Shown: in pieces, positions 1-6,746 of the stretch
Position numbering within the stretch: the first letter of the stretch is position 1
Layout of the letters: the number at the start of each line of letters is the position of its first letter
Origin: Desulfarculaceae bacterium
Lineage (GTDB): Bacteria > Desulfobacterota > Desulfobacteria > Desulfobacterales > Desulfobacteraceae
DNA: 17,779 nucleotides
Assembly (NCBI GenBank): GCA_021737205.1
Contig: JAIPEK010000015.1
Coordinates: 1 to 17,779, forward strand
Direction: 5' to 3'
Notes under the pieces: generated by a model
The model's database searches: none
What the model saw: the letters and a program-made list of their open reading frames with translations, nothing else
What the model was told of the DNA's origin: nothing
Position numbers and translations under genes: made by a program

Positions 1-46
1 GGCAAGGCGAGAATGAAAGCAGCGTTCGGGTGTACAAAGGCGGGAG

Positions 47-83
47 AAAAGCCCGGGAGCCTTTGCGGTTCCCGGGCAAAAAA
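47..83 (-). terminator. Rho-independent terminator after the sodium symporter gene
   Basis: An 11-bp stem (51-61 paired with 67-77, one G-U pair, core GCCCGGGA/TCCCGGGC) closes a 5-nt loop. Read on the minus strand it is followed by TTTTCT at 50-45, so it ends the transcript of the symporter gene, whose stop codon is at 96. A run of A residues on the plus strand (78-83) lies on the other side, so weak bidirectional use is possible. Positions 1-46 beyond it hold nothing I can assign. Confidence 0.85.
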
Positions 84-95
84 GGGTCTTGATTG

Positions 96-1415
96 TTATC
101 CGATTCCGCCGAATGCGATATTCAGGATCATGACGAGCAAGGCTACGGATACGAATACGTATTTGGCGTAGGGTTCGAACCATTTGCCGAAGCGTTTGAC
201 CGCGTTCTTGTTGATTTCCGCGCGGGCATTGTCCGCTCCGAAGATCCAGAAAAAGACCACTGCGGATACAAGGGCACCGAAGGGCAAGACATAGACCGTT
301 GCGATGTCGGCCCACAGGCCGAAGCGGGCCATGCTGGTATCCAGGGGAAGCCCGATGACAAAGGCGACCAGGCTGAGCACGATCACCGCCCATGTCCGTG
401 ACATGCCGAGTTTGTCCATGAACCCTTCCACTGCCGGTTCAAGCATGCTCACCGAAGAGGAAAATCCTGCAAATACCACGGAAAGGAAGAACAGGATACC
501 GAATATATGGCCGCCCGGCATCTGGTCGAACACATTGGGGATGGTGACGAACAGCAGTCCGGGCCCGGCTGCCGGGTCCAGGTCGAACGCGAACACGGCC
601 GGGATAATGGCGAACGCGGCAAGCAGGGACGCGATAAAATTGAACAGCACGGTCTGCATGGAGGCCGAAGGGATATCGGTATCGTCCCGGGCGTAGCTTC
701 CGTAGACCAGCATGGTGGCCCCTCCCAGGCTCAGGGTGAAAAACGCCTGTCCCAGGGCCATGACCCAGGTTTCGGTTTCAGCCAGTTTGGCCCAGTCCGG
801 CACGAACATGTATGCAAGACCGTCCCCTGCACCGGGGAGGGTGACGGATCGGATCAGCAGGATCACCAGGATACTGAAAAGAACCGGCATCATGATCTTG
901 TTCGCCTTCTCGATCCCTTTCCGGACCCCGAAAAGCACGATCACCATGGTGCCGAGCACGGCTGCCGCGTGCCAGCCGATGGTTTCGCCGGTTCCGGTGA
1001 AGGTGCCGAAGTACTCGGGGATGTTCATGGTGCTGAAGGCGCCGGTCACGGACAGGACAAAGTATTTGAGCAGCCACCCGATCACGATGGCGTAGAAAAT
1101 GTACACGGCAAACACCGCCAGCACCGGGATAAACCCCAGTGCCGCCCCTAAGGCCCCGGTCCCGGCCTTTTTTGATTCAAATACGTTCTTGAATGCGCCG
1201 ATGGCTCCTTTTCTCTGGCTTCGCCCGAATGCCCATTCCTCCATCAGGCCCACACTGGCGATGCAGAACACGAACAGCAGGTACGGGATCAGAAAGGCGG
1301 CTCCGCCATAAGCGCCCATGCGCCAGGAAAAAAGCCATATGTTGCCGAGCCCGATGGCGGATCCCACGCTGGCCAGTATAAATCCCATTTTCCCGGTCCA
1401 TCTTTCTCTTTTCAT
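96..1415 (-). CDS. Sodium-dependent transporter, neurotransmitter:sodium symporter (NSS/LeuT) family
   Basis: A 439-residue inner-membrane protein with about eleven or twelve hydrophobic segments. It should take up an amino acid or related small solute with Na+; the substrate cannot be read from sequence. Family marks are the TM1 start (WTGKMGFILASVGSAIGLGN, residues 6-25), a GGAAFLIPY stretch at 37-45, a TM2 ending in EEWAFGR, the TM6-like FFTLSLGGATMLVYGSY and the TM8-like FAGFSSSVSMLEP. The ATG at 1415 is chosen because AGGAG lies five bases upstream and the family N-terminus begins there; the frame stays open to 1475, where the extra residues look unlike protein and overlap the promoter. 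The usual NIWRFP motif of TM1 reads NIWLFSWR here. It sits 72 bp after echF with a promoter of its own, so a link with the hydrogenase is not required. Confidence 0.9.
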   Translation of the reverse strand: MKRERWTGKMGFILASVGSAIGLGNIWLFSWRMGAYGGAAFLIPYLLFVFCIASVGLMEEWAFGRSQRKGAIGAFKNVFESKKAGTGALGAALGFIPVLAVFAVYIFYAIVIGWLLKYFVLSVTGAFSTMNIPEYFGTFTGTGETIGWHAAAVLGTMVIVLFGVRKGIEKANKIMMPVLFSILVILLIRSVTLPGAGDGLAYMFVPDWAKLAETETWVMALGQAFFTLSLGGATMLVYGSYARDDTDIPSASMQTVLFNFIASLLAAFAIIPAVFAFDLDPAAGPGLLFVTIPNVFDQMPGGHIFGILFFLSVVFAGFSSSVSMLEPAVEGFMDKLGMSRTWAVIVLSLVAFVIGLPLDTSMARFGLWADIATVYVLPFGALVSAVVFFWIFGADNARAEINKNAVKRFGKWFEPYAKYVFVSVALLVMILNIAFGGIG

Positions 1416-1446
1416 AGAAACTCCTATAATGATTCGGCTTTCAGGC

Positions 1447-1475
1447 TGCATACTGAAAACCGCAGGGATTGTCAA
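1447..1475 (-). promoter_or_regulatory. Sigma-70-like promoter for the sodium symporter gene
   Basis: On the minus strand TTGACA (1475-1470) is followed by a 17-bp spacer and TATGCA (1452-1447). This predicts a start near 1440 and a leader of about 25 nt before the ATG at 1415. The -35 is perfect and the -10 is moderate. It lies in the gap after echF, where no terminator hairpin is visible, so read-through from the ech genes may add to it. Confidence 0.55.
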
Positions 1476-1487
1476 GGAAAAATCGAA

Positions 1488-1847
1488 TCAGGCAGGTCCC
1501 GGTTCGGGTTTCTCTAATCCGGGGTCCTCTTTTGTCAGCACCACCGGGATTTTGTGAAGAACCACCTTTTTGTGGTCCGTGGTGTGGAAAAGGCATTCTC
1601 CGGGACATGCATCCACGCAGATCCCGCAGTACACGCAGGAAAAGGGATCCAGCCGCCATGTTTTTTCTTTCCGGTTTACGGTGATGCAGGCGGACGGACA
1701 TTTTTTGGCGCATACCCCGCAGAAGGTGCACCCGGAGACATCATTTTCCAACTCTCCCCTGGTGTGTTCAAATGCCGGCCGGACTTCAATGGGATAGGGC
1801 CGGGTGGCCCGGGGGGATACGAAATTTTTGAATACGGTTCTGATCAT
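1488..1847 (-). CDS. echF: Ech hydrogenase subunit F, two-[4Fe-4S] ferredoxin-like (NuoI-like)
   Basis: A 119-residue polyferredoxin-type electron-transfer subunit of the membrane hydrogenase. It should carry electrons between soluble ferredoxin and the proximal cluster of EchC. Two complete cluster motifs are visible: C40, C43, C46, C50 and C71, C74, C77, C81, each ending in Cys-Pro. Length and position match the NuoI-like subunit of group 4 hydrogenases. The ATG at 1847 lies 6 nt after the echE stop (TAG at 1856-1854), so translation is probably coupled; the ribosome binding site is weak. It is the last gene of the cluster. A generic ferredoxin is unlikely given the neighbours. Confidence 0.9.
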   Translation of the reverse strand: MIRTVFKNFVSPRATRPYPIEVRPAFEHTRGELENDVSGCTFCGVCAKKCPSACITVNRKEKTWRLDPFSCVYCGICVDACPGECLFHTTDHKKVVLHKIPVVLTKEDPGLEKPEPGPA

Positions 1848-1853
1848 TTTGCT

Positions 1854-2930
1854 CTATCGCTCCGTGCAACTGATACAAGGGTCGATGGACAGCACCACCA
1901 CCGGCACGTCCGCAAGTTCGATTCCAGGCAGCATAGCGGTCAGCGGCGGGATGTTGGCAAAAGTAGGCGTCCGGATCCGCAGCCGGTCCAGAAACCGGGA
2001 GCCGTCCGCCTTGATATAGTACATGCACTCTCCCCGGGGCTGTTCCACCCGCAATGCCGTCTCTCCTTCGGGTTTGCCTTTCACTTTGGCGGCGGTTTCG
2101 CCCCCGGGCAGCCGGGCCATGGCCCGGCGGACAAGATCTATGGACTGCAGCGTCTCCTTGAACCGGACAGCGCCCCTTGCATACGCATCCCCGCCGGTTT
2201 CCACCACCGGTTCAAACTCCAGCTCGTCCAGGGCTTCATATTTCAGTTCCCTCATGTCCCGGGCGATCCCGGATCCACGAAGAGTGGGACCCGCCGCCCC
2301 GAGTTCCCAGGCATCCTCTTTTGTGAGCACACCTTTGCCCACGGTCCGCTTTTTCACGGTATAGTTGTCCAGCATGGTGGATTCAATCGCCTTGAGTTCC
2401 GTTTCCACCTCATCCAGCTGTTCCCCGATCCACCAGCATTGGGACGGCGAAAGATCCCTGCGGACCCCGCCCACCCGGTTGACCGATACAATCACCCGGT
2501 TTCCTGCAGTGGCCTCGTTGATATCCATGATCCGCTCCCTGATTTTCCAGAACTGCATGAACACGGATTCAAACCCGAACGAGTCCGCGTACAGGCCCAG
2601 CCAGAGCAGATGGCTGTGAATCCGGTGAAGCTCGGACCAGATCACCCGCAGAAACTGCGCACGGCGGGGAACTTCGATATCCATCAGTGTTTCAATTCCC
2701 CGGCAGTAGCACATGGCGTGCATCATGGAACAGATCCCGCAGACCCGTTCCACCACCTGGATCATCTGGTGAAAATCCTTTTTCCGGGTGAGCATTTCAA
2801 GTCCCCGGTGCACGTATCCCAACGCCGGAACCGCCTGCCGGACCACCTCGTCCTCAACGGTCAAAGAAAGGTGGATGGGCTCGGGCAGCACCGGGTGCTG
2901 GGGCCCGAAGGGTAGGATGGTGTTTGACAT
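1854..2930 (-). CDS. echE: Ech [NiFe] hydrogenase large (catalytic) subunit
   Basis: A 358-residue NuoD-like large subunit that should hold the NiFe active site and catalyse 2H+ + 2e- <-> H2 on the cytoplasmic side. Both Ni-binding pairs are present: RVCGIC with C64 and C67 followed by H71, and the terminal DPCISCTER with C352 and C355. These separate it from the NuoD subunit of complex I, which has lost the cysteines. The chain stops three residues after the last cysteine, so there is no C-terminal peptide for a maturation protease to remove, as is known for EchE and CooH. The ATG at 2930 fits the family N-terminus (FGPQHPVLPEP near residue 8). It follows echD after a 62-bp gap, the widest in the cluster, with only a distant AGGA as ribosome binding site. 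Confidence 0.93.
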   Translation of the reverse strand: MSNTILPFGPQHPVLPEPIHLSLTVEDEVVRQAVPALGYVHRGLEMLTRKKDFHQMIQVVERVCGICSMMHAMCYCRGIETLMDIEVPRRAQFLRVIWSELHRIHSHLLWLGLYADSFGFESVFMQFWKIRERIMDINEATAGNRVIVSVNRVGGVRRDLSPSQCWWIGEQLDEVETELKAIESTMLDNYTVKKRTVGKGVLTKEDAWELGAAGPTLRGSGIARDMRELKYEALDELEFEPVVETGGDAYARGAVRFKETLQSIDLVRRAMARLPGGETAAKVKGKPEGETALRVEQPRGECMYYIKADGSRFLDRLRIRTPTFANIPPLTAMLPGIELADVPVVVLSIDPCISCTER

Positions 2931-2992
2931 ATTCGCTTTGTGTTTCCTCGGGTTTTCTTGTATTCGTTTTTCTGCTCCCGGGCAACGGAGGA

Positions 2993-3361
2993 CTACCCGT
3001 CCGCCCGTTTCACCCCGAACCGGCAGAACGGTGTGGCGGTGACGACATCACTGTCGCCGAAATACAGGGTGCCGTTGAAATCCGGTTCAAGATCCTCAAA
3101 CGTTACGCCGAACTGATCCCGGATCTCGTTTTCCACCAGGAAAGCGGCTGAAAACACCGGGCAAAGGCTCGGCACGACCTTGTCCTTTGGAATCCGGACC
3201 CGATAGTGAAACAGTTCCAGATTTTTTTCAAAATGGTAGATCAGCGCCAGCGTATCTTCGGTTTCCTCCAGACAGGTGACGGTCACGAACCTGCATCCGT
3301 CAGCCTTGATCTGCTTTGCCTGTTGTCTCAACGTCTCCGTGGTCATATCAACGGGATTCAT
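2993..3361 (-). CDS. echD: Ech hydrogenase subunit D (NuoC-like)
   Basis: A 122-residue soluble subunit homologous to the 30-kDa NuoC subunit of complex I, thought to help hold the small and large subunits together; it carries no cofactor motif. The family signature is AAFLVENEIRDQFGVTFEDL followed by LEPDF in the C-terminal half. The start is set at ATG 3361 because GGAG lies seven bases upstream and the protein then begins MNPVDMTTETL; the longer open frame up to 3508 only overlaps echC out of frame. It overlaps the end of echC by 14 nt, pointing to translational coupling. A second ATG at 3346 is possible. Confidence 0.85.
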   Translation of the reverse strand: MNPVDMTTETLRQQAKQIKADGCRFVTVTCLEETEDTLALIYHFEKNLELFHYRVRIPKDKVVPSLCPVFSAAFLVENEIRDQFGVTFEDLEPDFNGTLYFGDSDVVTATPFCRFGVKRADG

Positions 3362-3851
3362 ATAAAATCTCCGAATTTGTATGGTCAACTGCAACAGCGC
3401 CGTTTGCCGCATCCGGCCGGCGCTGTTTATCTGCCAAAACGGAAAGCCCTTCCACGACCCCGTCGATGATGGCCTCGGGCCGGGCCGGGCATCCGGGTAC
3501 ATACACATCCACCGGGATCACCCTGTCCACTCCGCCCACCACATTATACGCCTCTTTGAAGATCCCGCCGGACAGTCCGCAGGATCCCACCGCGATCACG
3601 ATCTTGGGAGAGGGCATCTGCCTGTGGATCTGCTCGAGGACGTGCCGGTTCCTGGTGTTCACCGAGCCGGTCACGATGAGCACGTCCGCGTGCTTGGGGT
3701 TGCCGATGTTCAGCACACCGAACCGCTCCACATCGTACAGCGGGGTCAGGCATGCCAGGGTTTCGATATCGCAGCCGTTGCAGGAGCCGCAATCGTAGTG
3801 GACCAGCCAGGGGGATTTGATCCTGGATCTTTCCATGATTTTTTTGAACAT
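3348..3851 (-). CDS. echC: Ech [NiFe] hydrogenase small subunit (NuoB-like)
   Basis: A 167-residue small subunit that should carry the single proximal [4Fe-4S] cluster next to the NiFe site of EchE. Likely ligands are C21 and C24 of CGSCNGCD, C91 of GSCG and C121 of PGCPARPEA, the pattern of NuoB and group 4 hydrogenase small subunits. C27 is an extra cysteine in the first motif. The start is set at ATG 3851 (MFKKIMERS) because AGAGGA lies just upstream; the ATG at 3872 has no ribosome binding site and lies inside echB. The echB stop TAA and this ATG are one base apart (TAACATG). No signal peptide, as expected for a cytoplasm-facing hydrogenase. Confidence 0.92.
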   Translation of the reverse strand: MFKKIMERSRIKSPWLVHYDCGSCNGCDIETLACLTPLYDVERFGVLNIGNPKHADVLIVTGSVNTRNRHVLEQIHRQMPSPKIVIAVGSCGLSGGIFKEAYNVVGGVDRVIPVDVYVPGCPARPEAIIDGVVEGLSVLADKQRRPDAANGAVAVDHTNSEILYESR

Positions 3852-3852
3852 G

Positions 3853-4707
3853 TTAAAATTTTCCTCTTGCATACAGCCAGGCGAAATTCACGGCCGAGAG
3901 CGCCAGCCCCGTGGTCCACACGGACTTGAGCATCCATTTAAAGGACATCCGGGCGCAGATATTGTCCACCACGATTTCAGCGAGATAAGTGGCTGCAAGC
4001 AGTACAACCGTTCCCAAAACACCAGTGGTCCAGAACAGCGAACAAAGGCCCAGGATCAGAACGGTCTCGTACAGGTGGGCGATCTCGATCAGGGCCAGCT
4101 GTCTGCCGGAATATTCGGTGAGCACGCCCCGGACCAGCTCCTGGTGGGCATGGTGGGACGCTGAAATATCAAACGGCGATTTTCTCAGCTTGATGGTCAG
4201 CGCATACCCGAACACGATGAACAGCAGCGGCAGGTTCATCAAAAGCGGCTTGTCCATGGCATACACGGCGGAAATTTCAAAACTTCCCGTGGAAAGGTAA
4301 ATTCCGGCCAGCACGATGATGATCAGCGGCTCATAGGTCAAAATCTGGATCAACTCCCGGTTGGCGCCTGCCTGGCTGAAAGGCGACGGCACCAGGAACG
4401 CGCCCATGACAAGGAACACCGCGCCCACTGCTTGGACGAAAAAGATCAAAAGCAGGTCGGACTGCGCAAAAAACAGCCCCACCGACACCATGGCGGCCGC
4501 CAGGTAGACATACACGCAAAGCGGCTGGAACCTGTGGGCGATCATGGGCTCCTTGGCCCATAGTTTGGCGATGTCATACAGCGGCTGCAGAATCGGAGGG
4601 CCTGTCCGGGCCTGAAATCTTGCGGTTAGGATGCGGTCCAGGCCGGCAATGAACACTCCTGCAAACGGGGCCAGGATCACTCCGGCCAGGGCATATGCAT
4701 AAATCAT
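3853..4707 (-). CDS. echB: Ech hydrogenase membrane subunit B (NuoH-like)
   Basis: A 284-residue integral membrane protein of about eight segments, homologous to NuoH/HyfC, which anchors the catalytic module and forms its interface with the ion-pumping part. Family marks are GPPILQPLYDIAKLWAKE near residues 36-53 and the loop SPFDISASHHAHQELVRGVL with its acidic and histidine residues. The start is placed at ATG 4707, which overlaps the echA stop as TGATG and has GGGAG about ten bases upstream. A GTG at 4716 (adding MYL) is open too, but its spacing to the same ribosome binding site is only about one base. Confidence 0.9.
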   Translation of the reverse strand: MIYAYALAGVILAPFAGVFIAGLDRILTARFQARTGPPILQPLYDIAKLWAKEPMIAHRFQPLCVYVYLAAAMVSVGLFFAQSDLLLIFFVQAVGAVFLVMGAFLVPSPFSQAGANRELIQILTYEPLIIIVLAGIYLSTGSFEISAVYAMDKPLLMNLPLLFIVFGYALTIKLRKSPFDISASHHAHQELVRGVLTEYSGRQLALIEIAHLYETVLILGLCSLFWTTGVLGTVVLLAATYLAEIVVDNICARMSFKWMLKSVWTTGLALSAVNFAWLYARGKF

Positions 4708-6617
4708 CAGATACACGCTCCCATCATGAGGAGGATCAGAATCCCGGCGCAGGCGTTCACGGCGCCGGACAGCCGCTGTTCTCCGAAAAAGGCGGAAAGG
4801 TAATAGTTGCGGTTGACGCTCCGGGTAATCCGGTTCATGGGGCCGATGTAGGTGCCGTTCTCCGGGCCCGCGATTCCGGACATATACGGAGCGGCCGTTT
4901 CAGCACCACTGCTGCGCCCTGATCCGGCAAGGGCGAAAAGGAAAGAGGCGGCTGCCGCAAGAAACAGCGGGATCACGGCAAAGGAACCGGCTGAGTTGGC
5001 AAGGCTTCCGTTGACCGGGGCGAATCCGCCCGCGCCGGTGATGGATCCCGGTAGAAGTCCTGTATGAAAAAACGGCGCGGAAACGCTCAGGAGTATGGCA
5101 AGTCCGAGCAGTGAAAACAGGGAGATTGTTGATAATACATGCAGCCGCTCCGGCCGGGGCTTGCCCCGGAAATCCGATCCCATGAGAATACCGGCCCATC
5201 TGGCCCAGTATACCACGGTCAATGCAGAGCCCATGGCCAGCATGAAAAGAAGAAAGAGATTGCCTGCGGCCGATTCGATGGCCATCCACTTGCCCAGCAG
5301 CATGCCGAAGGGGGGCAGGATCATGGTCAAAATCCCCATGGTAATGATCGGCGCGACTTTCGGCATCTCACCGAACAGCCCCCGCATGTCTTCAATATCC
5401 CGGCTTTTGATATGCTGCTCGACTGACCCCATGCAAAGGAACAGCAACGCCTTGGATACGGCGTGGAAGATCATCAGCAGAATCGCGGCTGACAGGGCCG
5501 ACCGGGTATTGATACCGACACATGCCAGGATCAGGCCCAGGTTGGAGACGGTGGAATAGGCCAGGACCTTTTTGCCGTTGCTCTGGCCCACTGCCAGGGC
5601 GGCGGCGGACAGAAAGGTGAAAGCGCCGCATACCGCAACGCCCGTGCTCAGGAACGTCCCTGCGAACGCGGGGGCGAACCGGATGACCAGATAAACCCCC
5701 GCCTTGACCATGGTGGCGGAATGGAGCAGGGCGGACACCGGGGTCGGGGCGACCATGGCGCCGAGCAGCCATTTCTGGAACGGCATCTGGGCCGCCTTGG
5801 TAAACCCTGCCACGCAGAGCAGACCCAGCGGGATCAGCAGAGCACCGGTCCCCTGAACCCGGGCGATCACTTCCTGGATATCCAGGGTGTGAAGACGGGT
5901 GTAGATCAACACGATACCCAGCAGGAGCACCGCCCCGCCCATGGAGTTGATCCGCAGCGCGGTGCCGGCATTTTCCCGGGCGGTCCGGGTCCGGTCATGC
6001 CCGATGAGCAGAAACGAGCACAGGGTGGTGATTTCAAAGCAAAAATAGAACAGCATCAGGTCGTTGACCAGTACCAGGGCGTTCATGGCTGCTATAAAAA
6101 CGAACAGAAGGGAGAAAAACACCGGGTTTCTCGATTTTCCCGGTTTGAGATGCCTTTCGTGCTCCTGCATGTAGGGCAGTGCGTACAACACGATCAGGGA
6201 GCCTGCAATACAGATCAACAATACCATCACCAGCGAAAGGCTGTCGCAGTACAACCCGGCGGCAGGCGCATGGGAGTCGGCAAGAATCACGAATTCAAAA
6301 AAGAACAGCCCTGCGATCTGTGCTGCGGACAGTCCCGTGATCAAAAGGTCCTTGAACCGGATACCGAAAAAAAGGAACAGGCCCAGAAGGGCGAAATCGG
6401 CCGCCTGAACCGCGGTTGCGAACAGGTCCCCGGACAGGAACGCCGGGACGGACCTGATTGGCACTTGACCGATGAGCAGGATCGACCCCGTCGTCAGCAA
6501 CGCGCTTGCAGCAGCAGCCACAACCGTCCTTGACCGGTTTTTGCGAAAAACAAGGCACCCTGCCGCAGCTGCGAGAGGAACCAGGGTTAGATATATGAAA
6601 CCGTTTTGAAGAAACAT
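4707..6617 (-). CDS. echA: Ech hydrogenase membrane subunit A (NuoL/Mrp antiporter-like)
   Basis: A 636-residue, many-helix membrane protein of the NuoL/NuoM/MrpA proton-pumping antiporter-like family, expected to move H+ or Na+ when ferredoxin is oxidised by Ech. Visible marks are a TM5-type CFEITTLCSFLLIGHD with the buried glutamate, the signature MPFQKWLLGAMVAPTPVSAL followed by LHSATMVKAGVYL, and FHAVSKALLFLCMGSV with a membrane lysine. It is the first gene of the order A-B-C-D-E-F known for Ech of Methanosarcina. ATG 6617 is preferred; an in-frame TTG at 6641 would add eight residues. Neither has a good ribosome binding site. The presence of only one such subunit favours Ech over Hyf, Mbh or formate hydrogenlyase-type complexes. 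Confidence 0.9.
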   Translation of the reverse strand: MFLQNGFIYLTLVPLAAAAGCLVFRKNRSRTVVAAAASALLTTGSILLIGQVPIRSVPAFLSGDLFATAVQAADFALLGLFLFFGIRFKDLLITGLSAAQIAGLFFFEFVILADSHAPAAGLYCDSLSLVMVLLICIAGSLIVLYALPYMQEHERHLKPGKSRNPVFFSLLFVFIAAMNALVLVNDLMLFYFCFEITTLCSFLLIGHDRTRTARENAGTALRINSMGGAVLLLGIVLIYTRLHTLDIQEVIARVQGTGALLIPLGLLCVAGFTKAAQMPFQKWLLGAMVAPTPVSALLHSATMVKAGVYLVIRFAPAFAGTFLSTGVAVCGAFTFLSAAALAVGQSNGKKVLAYSTVSNLGLILACVGINTRSALSAAILLMIFHAVSKALLFLCMGSVEQHIKSRDIEDMRGLFGEMPKVAPIITMGILTMILPPFGMLLGKWMAIESAAGNLFLLFMLAMGSALTVVYWARWAGILMGSDFRGKPRPERLHVLSTISLFSLLGLAILLSVSAPFFHTGLLPGSITGAGGFAPVNGSLANSAGSFAVIPLFLAAAASFLFALAGSGRSSGAETAAPYMSGIAGPENGTYIGPMNRITRSVNRNYYLSAFFGEQRLSGAVNACAGILILLMMGACI

Positions 6618-6625
6618 AAACCGGG

Positions 6626-6654
6626 ATATTGACCAAATCAAAAACCCGTGTCAA
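6626..6654 (-). promoter_or_regulatory. Weak promoter candidate before echA
   Basis: On the minus strand TTGACA (6654-6649) is followed by 17 bp and CAATAT (6631-6626). The -35 is perfect but the -10 matches poorly, and the predicted start would fall almost on the ATG at 6617. Another AT-rich stretch (CATAAT, about 6683-6678) lies farther upstream. It is the only promoter-like match in the 129-bp gap between fum and echA, so ech expression may rest partly on read-through of the terminator. Confidence 0.25.
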
Positions 6655-6680
6655 GGAAAAAATCATTTTTTTCAAAATTA

Positions 6681-6716
6681 TGAAAAAGATATGCCGGAGT
6701 CGGGTGACTCCGGCAT
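6681..6716 (-). terminator. Rho-independent terminator after fumarase
   Basis: A perfect 11-bp stem (ATGCCGGAGTC at 6691-6701 against 6706-6716) closes a 4-nt loop. On the minus strand it is followed by ATCTTTTTC. It begins 31 bases after the fumarase stop codon, so it closes the methylmalonyl-CoA operon and separates it from ech. Confidence 0.85.
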
Positions 6717-6746
6717 GATGGTTTTGCAGGCCGGCTCGATTGTGGG

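Noticed and set aside
1416..1475. N-terminal extension of the sodium symporter to an ATG at 1475
   Set aside because: The extra 20 residues overlap the promoter, and the ATG at 1415 has a good ribosome binding site and fits the family N-terminus.
1554..2915. A 453-codon plus-strand open frame opposite echE and echF
   Set aside because: It is the antisense shadow of two genes with complete catalytic motifs. Its protein is rich in Pro, His, Gly and Arg, has no recognisable domain, and the frame arises from GC-biased third positions.
2945..2985. Possible hairpin in the echD-echE gap (CGGG near 2949, CCCG near 2978)
   Set aside because: Only four or five pairable bases across a long loop, and no T-run in the right place for a terminator.
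3853..6617. Assignment of the membrane genes to respiratory complex I (NuoH/NuoL)
   Set aside because: The neighbouring large subunit keeps all four Ni-binding cysteines, only one antiporter-like subunit is present, and the A-F order is that of Ech hydrogenase.
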